This document shows positions 36,312 through 44,939 of a DNA stretch of 64,000 nt, one piece after another (positions within the stretch are counted from its first letter, which is position 1; the number at the start of each line of letters is the position of its first letter). Source of the stretch: Desulfocapsaceae bacterium. GTDB taxonomy: Bacteria > Desulfobacterota > Desulfobulbia > Desulfobulbales > Desulfocapsaceae. A program made the position numbers and the translations under genes. The stretch is taken from the NCBI GenBank assembly GCA_030653035.1, contig JAUSAB010000036.1, positions 1 through 64,000 on the forward strand, in the 5' to 3' direction. Under the pieces are notes generated by a model, which saw only the letters and a list, made by a program, of their open reading frames with translations, ran no database searches and was not told where the DNA came from.

Positions 36312-36701
36312 TTATGGCATCGCCGGTGACGCTTGCTGGACAGGGTTCTGTGTTTCATTCTGGGCGTCGATTGCGGCTTCTCTCATCAGGGCATTTCGAC
36401 TGGCTGCGGCCCGCTTCTGAATTTCACGCTCCCTCATCACCTTCTCTTTCCAGGAAATCCCCGCCTGTGGCTGTATAATCGGATCACTCTGGATCTGACT
36501 TTCACGCGGCATCGTGCCTTTCTTTCTCAAGGGAATAACCATCCTTGTACTGGGCTGTACCAGCTGATCATTCTGTGCAGAACTTGTTACCTGATTTTGT
36601 TGTTCCTGAGTTGACGAGCCGTTATTCGTCCCCGCGCTCACCAAGGGAATCCATATGAACGACAACAAAACGCATATGGCAATCCAAGACACTCTTTTCA
36701 T
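36312..36701 (-). CDS. Small exported protein, Gln/Asn-rich
   Basis: A 129-residue protein with a signal peptide (WIAICVLLSFIWIPLVSA, cleavage near residue 23). The mature part is polar and low in hydrophobics, with a Gln/Asn/Ser-rich first half and a charged helix (KEKVMREREIQKRAAASRNALMREA) in the second. No cysteines remain after the signal, and no family is recognised. It lies 42 bases upstream of the oxidase in the same run of exported proteins. Confidence 0.65.
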   Translation of the reverse strand: MKRVSWIAICVLLSFIWIPLVSAGTNNGSSTQEQQNQVTSSAQNDQLVQPSTRMVIPLRKKGTMPRESQIQSDPIIQPQAGISWKEKVMREREIQKRAAASRNALMREAAIDAQNETQNPVQQASPAMP

Positions 36702-36772
36702 ATCCCTTTCCCCCTTTCAGTTAAATGGCACGCTTAACTCATCAACAAATCGTACTTACATCATATTTAATT

Positions 36773-37581
36773 TCAATTTTTACTGTTTTCATTTACCGCC
36801 GACATTTGTTTAACAGCAAGAAGCTCGACCTCAAAAACAAGTACGGCATTCGGTCCGATGGAACCGCTTACTCCCTGCTCTCCGTAAGCAAGCTGGGATG
36901 GAACAAAAATCTGCCAGGTGGAACCAACCGGCATGAGCTTGAGTGCCTCTTTCCAGCCGGCGATGACGCCATTAACCTTGAATGTTGCGGGATGGCCCAT
37001 ACGATACGAACTGTCAAACTCGGCACCATTAATCAACGTTCCCCGATAATGGCACTCCTATCGCTGTCAGTCGGCTTTGCGCCATCGCCTGACTTGACAA
37101 TCCGGTATTGCAAGCCGCTTGCCAGGATCACAACCCCTTCCTTTTTTCCGTTATCCGTCAAAAAGGCCTCTCCCGCCTTCCTATTATCTTCTGCTGCCGT
37201 GGTTATGTTTTTGGCCCGCATTCGCCGCACTTCGGTTTGATACTGCTTGAGAGCCCTTCCAAACTCGACATCAGATACAAGAAGTTTATTACCCGCGAAC
37301 GCATCCTGCATACCTTTCATCACCATATTCAGGTCAATATCGACTCCCTGCTTTTTAAGGTTGCCGATCAAATTGACGCCGATGACATAATTAACCTGAT
37401 CCTTTTGTGACTTCAGAACCGAATCTTCAGCAGGCTTATCTGGTATCGCCTGCACTCCCAGTTCGGTCTGCGGCTTCACAACTGGCTGAGATTGCGCGCA
37501 AGCGCCCTGGTCAACTCCCCAGACACCAAACATCATGGCCGCAACCAGGAAAACGAGAAAAAACAAACCGCGATTATTCAA
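36773..37581 (-). pseudogene. FKBP-type peptidyl-prolyl isomerase, frameshifted
   Basis: The two open frames 37033-37581 and 36773-37036 together give one Mip/FkpA-like isomerase: signal peptide, FKBP_N dimerisation helices (VNYVIGVNLIGNLKKQGVDI), then the FKBP fold (LQYRIVKSGDGAKPTDSD | [20 protein letters not shown] ... [20 protein letters not shown] ... LAYGEQG). The break lies at 37055-37059, where five bases stand in place of the nine expected for a T-V-E/V-x-V stretch, a net loss of four. The first frame ends soon after in IIGER. Either a real inactivating deletion or a sequence error; a TTG at 37036 could restart the second half, but without the N-terminal strand it should not fold. 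Confidence 0.8.
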
Positions 37582-37653
37582 TCCAACCCCCTAGGGTTAA
37601 TCTTCAGAAAAGTGATGGCCCCAGCACGTTAAACCTGCTCCGGCATTCAACAT

Positions 37654-37956
37654 TTATTTCTTTAAACTTGCCTCTTTCCTGGCAAAATAGGTAACAGGAT
37701 CTCTCATCAATAACTGCACATTCGCCTCATGCCGACCGGTGTGTTCACTCACGCACCGGGCATACTTATCAGAATTTACATCCTTGAATTGGTTGCAACT
37801 CATGAGCATTTTTTTCCTGACTGTTTCCAGTTGTATCCGTTCGGCACGAATTTGTGCCTGTTGCTCCGCCGGCAGAACAGCAGCGCCGGCAATGCTGAAA
37901 TAAGACATCATGAACATAACGATAGATACGATGGAAAATATAGTTTTCTTGTTCAT
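37654..37956 (-). CDS. Small exported protein with a cysteine pair
   Basis: A 100-residue protein with signal peptide (IVSIVMFMMSYFSIAGAA, cleavage after about residue 26). The mature part is helical and charged and contains two cysteines spaced 15 apart (SCNQF and ARCVSEH), resembling small periplasmic helical hairpin proteins. No family assigned. Neighbours on both sides are exported proteins in the same orientation with gaps of 50-72 bases. Confidence 0.65.
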   Translation of the reverse strand: MNKKTIFSIVSIVMFMMSYFSIAGAAVLPAEQQAQIRAERIQLETVRKKMLMSCNQFKDVNSDKYARCVSEHTGRHEANVQLLMRDPVTYFARKEASLKK

Positions 37957-38006
37957 AACTACTCCTTTATTAGATTATTAATCTCAATCTTTCTGCGGGC
38001 CGCAAC

Positions 38007-40694
38007 CTACATGAAAATAATGATGGTTGTGCCATCTATTGTACGAACGGGGATAGCCATATGTCTCTTAACAAAATTCGCAGTAATATTTTTATCTGCA
38101 TAAACCGTAATCCCCAGAGGATTTTTTTTAAGATCCGTAAGAGCCACGTCTCCACTCCAACCGGTAAAGAGATAGCCTCGCGCTGGTGTTGCCGTTAGAA
38201 TCGCAGTACTACCATAGGCATAAATACCATTACCTGTAAAAGTACCGCCAGCAGCAGGGAGTGCCGAGATGGTCACCGCATAGGTTTTAGCAAAATTCGC
38301 GACAATATTTCTGTTGGAATAAACCGGAATACCCAGAGGGTTTGTTGATCCCGTGGTGTCACCACTCCAGCCGGTAAAAACATACCCTGCTACCGCCGTT
38401 GCCGTCAAAGTCGCGGTATCACCATTGGTAAAGGTGCCGTCACCGGTAACACTGCCGCCGGAACCTGCTGGGATCGTTACTGTCGAGGTGGTCACCGCAT
38501 AACTGTTCCGAATAAAATGTGCGGTGACAGTTTTATCTGCACTCACCGTGATGTCCAGAGGATTTGCGGTGAAAGCCGCAGGGGCAAAGTCTCCACTCCA
38601 ACCGGTAAAGGTATAACCGGTTGCCGGCGCGGCAGTCACAGTCGCAACACCACCGGATGCATAAGTGCCGCCACCGCTGATAGTACCGCCAGCTGCAGGA
38701 TTCACCAAAGTTGTTACCAGGAAACCGGTATCAAGTTGGAAATCATTGCCGGATGTCCCCGCGGTCACTGTCTGCGCATTGCCACAGACAGGAGTGCTCG
38801 CAGGATTAGCCCACCATTCGGAGGCATAGAGGCCGAGGGGATAAGCCTTCAAGTAATAATCACCGGCGGGGAGGCCACCAATCATATAGGTGCCGTCCGT
38901 GCCTATATTGCCAATGCCGGCAGAGGTGTAGGTGGTACAGGGAGTACCGGTATTAGGAATTGCCATTACATACCCCCCATCACTTACAAGATTGGGGGTT
39001 ATGGCATTGTCTGTCACAGTGCCGGCAATGGTGGTACCGCTATCAAGCTGGAAATTCTTGCCGGAAGCTGTCCCGCCTGCTGCCACCGTCACTGACACTG
39101 CATTGCCGCAGATAGAGGTGCTTGAGGAACCAGCCCACCATTCGGAGATTTGATTACCATTGGAATAGGCCTTCAGCATATAGTTGCCGGCGGGAAGACC
39201 CTCAATCACGTACGAGCCATCCCCATTCAAAGAGCCGGTGCCGACAAAGGAACCGGTACAGGGAGTGCCGATGTAAGCATCGACATACCCACCGGCAATG
39301 GCAACTCCGAGGCTGTCTGTCACTATGCCGGAAATGGTGGCGCCGATATCAAGCTGGAAATCCTTGCCGGTTACCGGAACGCCGGTTGCCACTATCACTG
39401 CCTGCGATCCTTCGCAGGCAGAAGTGCTCAAAGGATCTGCCCACCATTCAGGAAGATGGTTACCGTTGGAGTAGGCCTTGAGATAATAGTTGCCGACAGG
39501 AAGACCAGTGATCTTATAGGTACCATTCACGTCTATAACAAACGCGGCAAGATCAGTACCGGCACAGGGGTCGCCGGCGTAGGCATATACAAGCCCCCCG
39601 GCAATGGGACTTCCGTAGCTGTCTTTCACAGTGCCGGAATTTTGAGCGCCAGTGTCAAGCTGAAAATCTTTGGTTGTCACCGTCTCACCTACTGCCACCG
39701 GCACTGCCAAGGCCGATGCACAGGCAGTAGTGCTCGTTGTCGAATCAACGCGCCACTCAGAAACATAATTACCAGAAGGATACGCCTTCAGGTAATAGGC
39801 GCCGGTCGGAAGGCCAGCGACAGCATAGGTTCCATCCGTATTTATAATGGCAAAGCCGGCAAAAGTGTAAGTGCAGGCATCGGTGTAAACCTCTACATAC
39901 CCAAGATCGTCAAGAATGGCATTTCCGGCACTGTCTTTCACTGTACCGGAAATGGTTGCACCGATATCAAGCTGGAAGTCCTTGCCAGTGACCGTATCTC
40001 CCAATACCACTGGCACGGATTCTGCTAACGTGCAATCAGAACTGGTCGCGCCAGTTACCCACCATTCAGAGATATGGTTGTTGGAAAAGGCCTTTAAATA
40101 ATAGGTGCCGGTCGGAAGACCACTGATCGTATAAGCTCCGCTGCCGTCTGTAGAAGCAGTGCCGACCAGGGTATAGGTGGTAGGATCACAGGGAGTGCCG
40201 ACATAGGCATCTACATACCCATCGGTAACAGCAGCCCCGAGGTTGTCTGTCACTGCGCCGGAAATGGTGGCGCCGACATCAAGCTGAAAATCCTTGCCGG
40301 TAATTGTCCCGCTTATTACCACCGGCACAGACTCCGCCGCCCCGCAGACAGAGGTGCTCGCACCCGTTACCCACCATTCAGAGATATAATTGCCAACAGG
40401 AAAGGCCTTCAGATAATAAGTGCCGGCCGGGAGGATAATCGCATAAGCACCAATGCCATCGGTAACGGCAGTACCAGCCACCTGATAGGTAGTGGGGTTG
40501 CACGGGTTAAGGGCAATAAGAGGATCGACGGCAGTGTAGGCAACTACTTCCACATCAGCAATGGGCGCGGGTGTTATGGCGTTGTCCGTCACTGTGCCGG
40601 AAATGGTGGCAGCAAAAACAGGGCCGGCGCCCACACTCAAAATAAACAAGAGTAACCAACCAAAGATATGCCTGAAAACACTATCCTGTTTCAT
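38007..40694 (-). CDS. Large exported protein with CarboxypepD-regulatory-like and InlB-B-like repeats
   Basis: An 895-residue protein from the ATG at 40694 (the frame opens 13 codons earlier, but MKQDSVFRHIFGW starts a proper signal peptide ending at VFA-A and is preceded by GGGGTGG). Seven repeats of about 85-95 residues (ATISGTVTDN...G.YAI.GLPAGTYYLKAYP.GNYISEWW...C...V.V..G....KDFQLD) are Ig-like carboxypeptidase-regulatory folds, each with a conserved Cys pair. Three further repeats (about 70 residues; GYTFTGWSGD...NPL.ITV.ADKTVTANF) are of the InlB B-repeat type. No C-terminal anchor is seen. Probably a surface or secreted structural protein. First gene of the operon, with a Fur-box-like site over its promoter. 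Confidence 0.8.
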   Translation of the reverse strand: MKQDSVFRHIFGWLLLFILSVGAGPVFAATISGTVTDNAITPAPIADVEVVAYTAVDPLIALNPCNPTTYQVAGTAVTDGIGAYAIILPAGTYYLKAFPVGNYISEWWVTGASTSVCGAAESVPVVISGTITGKDFQLDVGATISGAVTDNLGAAVTDGYVDAYVGTPCDPTTYTLVGTASTDGSGAYTISGLPTGTYYLKAFSNNHISEWWVTGATSSDCTLAESVPVVLGDTVTGKDFQLDIGATISGTVKDSAGNAILDDLGYVEVYTDACTYTFAGFAIINTDGTYAVAGLPTGAYYLKAYPSGNYVSEWRVDSTTSTTACASALAVPVAVGETVTTKDFQLDTGAQNSGTVKDSYGSPIAGGLVYAYAGDPCAGTDLAAFVIDVNGTYKITGLPVGNYYLKAYSNGNHLPEWWADPLSTSACEGSQAVIVATGVPVTGKDFQLDIGATISGIVTDSLGVAIAGGYVDAYIGTPCTGSFVGTGSLNGDGSYVIEGLPAGNYMLKAYSNGNQISEWWAGSSSTSICGNAVSVTVAAGGTASGKNFQLDSGTTIAGTVTDNAITPNLVSDGGYVMAIPNTGTPCTTYTSAGIGNIGTDGTYMIGGLPAGDYYLKAYPLGLYASEWWANPASTPVCGNAQTVTAGTSGNDFQLDTGFLVTTLVNPAAGGTISGGGTYASGGVATVTAAPATGYTFTGWSGDFAPAAFTANPLDITVSADKTVTAHFIRNSYAVTTSTVTIPAGSGGSVTGDGTFTNGDTATLTATAVAGYVFTGWSGDTTGSTNPLGIPVYSNRNIVANFAKTYAVTISALPAAGGTFTGNGIYAYGSTAILTATPARGYLFTGWSGDVALTDLKKNPLGITVYADKNITANFVKRHMAIPVRTIDGTTIIIFM

Positions 40695-40878
40695 ACGCCA
40701 CCCCTTTTTATTTTTTTTAATCACGCCAACCATCGGCTACCGATGAATCAATGCAAATCACCCACTGCCGGAAAATACATTTCCGCTCGTTATTGCAAGA
40801 CAGGCACGTCCTTCCATTTATACACAATGAAAAGCCTTGATACCCTCATAAGATTCCTCTCTCCCTTCAAAAGATATA

Positions 40879-40893
40879 TAATAATAATTCTCA
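40879..40893 (-). promoter_or_regulatory. Fur-box-like operator
   Basis: Minus-strand TGAGAATTATTATTA fits the 7-1-7 Fur consensus TGATAAT-N-ATTATCA at 12 of 14 defined positions. It overlaps the -10 region of the promoter at 40884-40912, the usual position for repression by Fe(II)-Fur. Confidence 0.55.
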
Positions 40894-40912
40894 TTTTCTT
40901 TGGGCCTGTCAA
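40884..40912 (-). promoter_or_regulatory. Candidate promoter of the exported-protein operon
   Basis: Minus-strand TTGACA (40912-40907, perfect), 17-base spacer, AATTAT (40889-40884). It lies about 190 bases before the ATG at 40694. Confidence 0.5.
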
Positions 40913-41034
40913 GAAAATTGTATACCCTTTTATCCTCAATAGCGAAAATAATTTGCAACCATTTAAGCTCCCGGCACCAGGCATATCGACATTGATATAT
41001 ATATCAATATGTTACCCCGACAAGGTTATTTGCT

Positions 41035-42036
41035 TTAATATGCCGCCATACTCAGGTTGGAAAACAGAATGCCGTATCCGGCGATCAAGACCAAAAGAGA
41101 ATTTGCCAGGATCGAGATCAGGGAGAGTAGTTTTTGAATGCGCGGAATAACATCGTGGAGACTATCAATTTTCCGAAACGGGTTGATAACGCCAGCCCCC
41201 AGTCCGGATACGGCACTCACCAGAATCGCCAGATACAGGGGATACCCCACGTACCCATACTCCGAATGCAGGATACAGAACGGGCAGTGGTGGGTAGGCA
41301 GCTCATAGAAATAAATGCTGATAACCGAAATGAGTGCGGCAACGGACATGAGAAAATGAATAAACGAGGCAATGGAAAAAGAATAGACACCTTTTGCCTT
41401 CAGATACACAGACAGTCCTAATGCCATGGTGATGAATATGCTTGCAAAAAAGGCTATTTGCGACAGCAAACGGGGCAGAGCCAGAAAATCGGCCATAACT
41501 GTATTGGCATCGATGCTGAAAAGCGTCCCGCAACAGGAGGTGATAATATTGGGCCTGAGACCTAGAAGATGCCCGGCCTGAACACTGGTTTCGGCAAGCA
41601 GAAAAGGGGCAATGCCAAGCAGCAACCAGTACTTGGTACGGATTAACGGATAATCAGGGGCCTTATTATCGGTAAAGTTGACAATGAGCCACAGACCAGA
41701 CAGAAGACAACTGACGATCTTCAAAATAAGGGCCGGATAACCGAATCCATTGACATTGAGGCTGCCGGCGGCGCACATGGCGCCGACAAAAAGAGGACTG
41801 AGCGTATCGGCGGTATAGATAAAAAGAAACAGGGAAAGGAGCTGGAAACCCAGGACATAACTCATGACCATCGAGACCAGATAGGTTCTGCGCTCAAGCC
41901 CAAGTTGCCGCTCACTGCCACTGCGGATATCCCAACACCGAATGATGCGCACACCTTCGTATGCGCAATAGCACAGCATGGAGGATGTCAGGGCCGACCC
42001 CAGAAGCAAGGCCAGGATGCCGGGATGAAAGATCAT
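41035..42036 (-). CDS. Polytopic membrane protein of the NosL/ABC copper cluster
   Basis: A 333-residue integral inner-membrane protein with about eight hydrophobic segments. Distinct features are a CYCAYEG motif in the first helix, a CCGTL motif after the fourth (SCCGTLFSID), and LPTHHCPFCILHSEYGYVGYP, a His-His-Cys-x-x-Cys in or beside a membrane segment. Cysteine and histidine pairs at membrane edges suggest metal handling or thiol redox, somewhat like VKOR/DsbB topology, but I recognise no family with certainty. The ATG overlaps the ABC ATPase stop by four bases, so it is part of the transporter operon, where it is the last gene. Confidence 0.7.
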   Translation of the reverse strand: MIFHPGILALLLGSALTSSMLCYCAYEGVRIIRCWDIRSGSERQLGLERRTYLVSMVMSYVLGFQLLSLFLFIYTADTLSPLFVGAMCAAGSLNVNGFGYPALILKIVSCLLSGLWLIVNFTDNKAPDYPLIRTKYWLLLGIAPFLLAETSVQAGHLLGLRPNIITSCCGTLFSIDANTVMADFLALPRLLSQIAFFASIFITMALGLSVYLKAKGVYSFSIASFIHFLMSVAALISVISIYFYELPTHHCPFCILHSEYGYVGYPLYLAILVSAVSGLGAGVINPFRKIDSLHDVIPRIQKLLSLISILANSLLVLIAGYGILFSNLSMAAY

Positions 42037-42719
42037 GGGACATCCCCAGAAGACACAATCCTCCCGTCTCTCATCTCGACGATCCGGTCAATGACATCCG
42101 ATTCATAGACAATGGGATCGTGGCTGGCAATGAGGATAGTTTTTCCTTCCTGTTTAAGCTGCCGCATGATTTCCATGAATTCTGCGGAGAGACGGGTGTC
42201 CAGGTGGGCGGTCGGCTCATCGGCGATGATGATGGCGGGGTTGTTGATCAAGGCCCTGGCAATCGCCGTCCGTTGTGCCTCGCCACCGGAAAGCCACTCC
42301 ACCTTCGAGGTCGCCTTGCCGCCAATATTCAACAAATCGAGCAGTTCCATCGCCCGTTTCTTCAGGGAGACATAGTTCTCACCATTGGGATAGGCGGGAA
42401 GCATCACATTTTCCAGGGCGGTAATACCCTTGATAAGATTGAACTGCTGAAAGATGAACCCGAATGTCTCCCGTCTTATTTCGGTGAGAAACCGTTCGGG
42501 AAGACTCGTAATCTCCCTTTCCTGCAGCGTGATTCGGCCCGCAGTCGGTCTGGCCATACATCCCAAGATGCTTAACAACGTGGTTTTTCCTGAACCACTC
42601 GGCCCTTTCAGCGCAGTAGCCCCCTGGGAGTCGATGGCAAGAGTCACCCCTTCAATGGCCACAAATTCGTTAGGCCTGCCGGCGTTGAAGACCTTGCGGA
42701 TATTCTGGAGATGGATCAT
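42033..42719 (-). CDS. ABC transporter ATP-binding protein (MacB/LolD type)
   Basis: A 228-residue cytoplasmic ATPase: Walker A GPSGSGKTT, signature LSGGEAQRTAIARAL, Walker B IIIADEPTAHLD, and switch His in ASHDP. The family (LolD/FtsE/MacB-N) works with FtsX-fold permeases and drives extraction or mechanotransmission in the periplasm rather than classic transport. Its permease is encoded directly upstream (4-base gap). Being among nosL genes suggests work on copper-loaded periplasmic partners. Confidence 0.9.
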   Translation of the reverse strand: MIHLQNIRKVFNAGRPNEFVAIEGVTLAIDSQGATALKGPSGSGKTTLLSILGCMARPTAGRITLQEREITSLPERFLTEIRRETFGFIFQQFNLIKGITALENVMLPAYPNGENYVSLKKRAMELLDLLNIGGKATSKVEWLSGGEAQRTAIARALINNPAIIIADEPTAHLDTRLSAEFMEIMRQLKQEGKTILIASHDPIVYESDVIDRIVEMRDGRIVSSGDVP

Positions 42720-42723
42720 AACC

Positions 42724-43878
42724 CTACATCCTCATCACAGAATCCGGGTCAATCGTTGCCGACCGCCACGACGGCACAATCGTTGCTACGGTATAGGGAA
42801 TGACCGTTAAAAAAAACAGGGTCGCGATCTGATAACCACTGATATACGGCGTCAGTCTGAAATGGGGGTAAAGAACCGACCATCCTTTCAGCACGGGGGC
42901 AAACAGAATGGAAGATGCCAGAAAAATATGCAGATAGGCCAGAAATATTCCCATAAAAAATGCCATCAAAGACACTGCCGCGCCTTCCCAGAATTTCATC
43001 AGCAGGATATCCGTAGTTTCCCACCCGGTCGCCTTGAGAATACCGATCTCCCGTTTTTCCTCGGCGCTCAGTCCCGTTGCCTTGTCCCATGCCAGGATAA
43101 TGAAGGCAAGGAAAACGCCTGCCAGGACCATGATGATCACCCCGCTCCGCCAGTCAAAAACCGCGTCATAGGTTCGCAGGATCTCTTCCCGCAAAATCGG
43201 ACGGGTATCAGGATGGATTTGCGTGATCTTGGTGGCGATGACAGGAAGCTCTTTGGCATTTCTGACCTGGAGCACCAGATCCGTGGCCTGACCCGTGGCA
43301 ATGGAAAAGATCTTCCGGAAATCCGTCTCCGAGACCAGGATCAGGTCGGCGGTAACCAGCTCTGAGGCAAAGGGAAGAAGCCCACTCACCTTCAGGCTCA
43401 GGGCGGATCCGTCATAGGTTTTAAAGGGGATGATCTCATTTTTCCGAAGGGGCTGATTACGCTTTCCGGCCGCACTCCGCCAGGAGACGCCGTTGCCGAT
43501 AACAATCTCACCGGCGCGGTCGTTTAAGTCCGCATTGACCATCAGGGTGTAATTTGCGCCGCTCAGGGCGTCGTAATAGTATCCCCACAGACGCGGGGCA
43601 ACGGATTGAACCCCCTTGATCTGTCTGATCGAATCGATATAGTGCGTCGGGATCAGATCCTGTCGACCGGCCACCAATTTTTGGACCGTCATTGCCGGGG
43701 CGTCCTGAAGAATCAGGGCCGCCTCTTTCTTCAACGAATGCGAAAAGAACAAAACCGAGGCCAACAGAAAGATCACAAAGGTGTAAACCAGCACCAGGGC
43801 GATATTTTTACCCTTTCTCCTCCCGAGAGAAGAAAGGGTAAAATCAAGAATATTCCGTTGTTTTTCAAGGGCTCTCAT
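42724..43878 (-). CDS. ABC transporter permease, FtsX/MacB fold
   Basis: A 384-residue permease with one N-terminal membrane helix (about residues 25-48), a large periplasmic domain (about 50-260), and three C-terminal helices, the type VII ABC topology. ATGWETTDILLMKFWEGA is the cytoplasmic coupling helix following GILK. It partners the ATPase at 42033-42719. NosL-associated ABC systems are known for nitrous oxide reductase (NosFY), but those permeases have a different ABC-2 fold, so this is a different kind of machine. Gap to the upstream small gene is 6 bases. Confidence 0.88.
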   Translation of the reverse strand: MRALEKQRNILDFTLSSLGRRKGKNIALVLVYTFVIFLLASVLFFSHSLKKEAALILQDAPAMTVQKLVAGRQDLIPTHYIDSIRQIKGVQSVAPRLWGYYYDALSGANYTLMVNADLNDRAGEIVIGNGVSWRSAAGKRNQPLRKNEIIPFKTYDGSALSLKVSGLLPFASELVTADLILVSETDFRKIFSIATGQATDLVLQVRNAKELPVIATKITQIHPDTRPILREEILRTYDAVFDWRSGVIIMVLAGVFLAFIILAWDKATGLSAEEKREIGILKATGWETTDILLMKFWEGAAVSLMAFFMGIFLAYLHIFLASSILFAPVLKGWSVLYPHFRLTPYISGYQIATLFFLTVIPYTVATIVPSWRSATIDPDSVMRM

Positions 43879-43884
43879 ATATGC

Positions 43885-44199
43885 TCACTGCTGTGTCGGT
43901 GGGTAGAGATGAGCTGGTACCGCCATAATGGCGCCTGAGGGAAAATGTTCGAGCGCCATCGGATGGTCCTGAAACGGCGTGTGCAGATCCGTCATACTGG
44001 GATGGCGGGTGTAGCGCGCCTCGGTAAACAGACACAAATCAGTCAACGTCAGCACCCTGACGATCTCGCACCGCTCCCTGATAAATTCGCGGTCAAGACG
44101 CTGACTGATGGCCGCATCCATGAACATCAGACCCATCAGAAGCCCTCCCACAACAAGAGAACTGAAAAAAACATCTGATTTTCTCAGTTCAGGCTGCAT
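43885..44199 (-). CDS. Small membrane-anchored protein with His/Asp-rich motif
   Basis: A 104-residue protein with one N-terminal hydrophobic helix (residues about 10-28) and a short outside domain. The second half carries CLFTEARYTRHPS, DLHTPFQDHP and LEHFPSG, a series of His, Asp and Phe residues that look strongly constrained. Such a motif fits metal binding or docking on the permease. It lies 6 bases upstream of the FtsX-type permease and downstream of nosL; function otherwise unknown. Confidence 0.7.
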   Translation of the reverse strand: MQPELRKSDVFFSSLVVGGLLMGLMFMDAAISQRLDREFIRERCEIVRVLTLTDLCLFTEARYTRHPSMTDLHTPFQDHPMALEHFPSGAIMAVPAHLYPPTQQ

Positions 44200-44219
44200 T
44201 CAAGTTAAGACCGAAAAGG

Positions 44220-44290
44220 CAAGCAAGTGGCTCCGAAGCAGTACAAGTACGGTAAGGGGCCCCGCAGTGTAGCCGACGAAGGTATTGGCA
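44220..44290 (+). repeat. Imperfect dispersed repeat, copy 1 (downstream of nosL)
   Basis: The sequence around GAAGCAGTACAAGTACGGTA matches, in the opposite orientation, the repeat at 44824-44897 (shared GAAGCAGTACAA, TACGGT.AGG, CGCAG and ACGAAG blocks). It fills most of the 116-base gap between nosL and the small membrane protein gene. No coding function. Confidence 0.55.
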
Positions 44291-44315
44291 GGAATGCGAT
44301 TTGGAACCGGCAACA

Positions 44316-44786
44316 TCAATCCAGTCCTTTAATCAAATCAGGGGTAACCTCATCAAAACGAATCAGTTTTTTCCCGAAATGGTCTTTCATGAATTCCGCA
44401 GCATCCGCTTTCTGGACAAACGGCATGAGTTCCCGTCCCATTGGTCCGAAGACATCGCTACCGATGACATACCAGGCTTTCCGGCCGTCGATCGGGGTCA
44501 TGCTGTAGTAATCCATAACATAGATAAAGGCGATGTCGGACAAATCTTTGGCCGCCTGATATTTTTTGATATTGAGGTAATATTTAAACATGTCTTTGGC
44601 ACCGTCAAAAAGCACATGGGAGCCATCCGCAAAGATGACCTGGGCCAGAAAATCCGGATATTTTGCCACAAACATGCCGCAGACCGGGCACTTGTCTGCC
44701 TTTGCGGCCGTAACAGGCGCTGCTTTACCCGTCATCGGCAATGATACCATGAGAAGAAGAACAATAATCACTCGAAAAGTATGCAT
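44316..44786 (-). CDS. nosL: NosL-family Cu(I)-binding protein, copy 1
   Basis: A 156-residue NosL-like protein. The N-terminal signal (VIIVLLLMVSLPMTGKA) is followed by DKCPVCGMFVAKYP, the family's Cu(I) motif with CxxCGM, and then the conserved beta-alpha repeats (FDGAKDMFKYY, YVMDYYSM, AWYVIGSDVFGPMG, AAEFMKDH). In denitrifiers NosL delivers copper to nitrous oxide reductase; here no nosZ is present, so another copper client or efflux is likely. No lipobox cysteine is obvious in the signal, unlike classical NosL lipoproteins. Both flanks carry the same dispersed repeat in opposite orientation. Confidence 0.9.
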   Translation of the reverse strand: MHTFRVIIVLLLMVSLPMTGKAAPVTAAKADKCPVCGMFVAKYPDFLAQVIFADGSHVLFDGAKDMFKYYLNIKKYQAAKDLSDIAFIYVMDYYSMTPIDGRKAWYVIGSDVFGPMGRELMPFVQKADAAEFMKDHFGKKLIRFDEVTPDLIKGLD

Positions 44787-44823
44787 AACAAGCCCTCCTG
44801 ATTGCTTATTCCATTTCTAAAAT

Positions 44824-44897
44824 CAAGCGTTCACTTCGTTGAATGCGCTGCGCCGCTCCTCACCGTAGTCATTGTACTGCTTCGTCGCGGCTCGCTT
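44824..44897 (-). repeat. Imperfect dispersed repeat, copy 2 (upstream of nosL)
   Basis: Reverse-strand relative of the repeat at 44220-44290. It lies in the 153-base gap between the two nosL genes, so the pair brackets nosL copy 1. The ends AAGCG...CGCTT are themselves inverted. Confidence 0.55.
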
Positions 44898-44939
44898 TTC
44901 TCCTCGTGTACATCTTGATTGAGCAATGGAATTATATCC

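Larger units (their letters stand above)
40695..41034. other. Intergenic region between copper cluster and exported-protein operon
   Basis: A 340-base AT-rich gap holding the Fur-box-like site, the promoter and a perfect 18-bp palindrome ATTGATATA/TATATCAAT at 40991-41008. The palindrome begins 27 bases after the stop of the 41035-42036 gene; it has no T tract and may be a regulator site. No gene is supported here. Confidence 0.6.

Noticed and set aside
42765-42785. Sigma54-like GGCAC-N5-TTGC site
   Set aside because: It falls inside the coding end of the ABC permease gene and has no downstream gene in the right orientation at promoter distance.
44227-44508. 93-codon plus-strand open frame overlapping nosL
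   Set aside because: Overlaps the dispersed repeat and the 3' part of nosL on the other strand; no domain or start signal.
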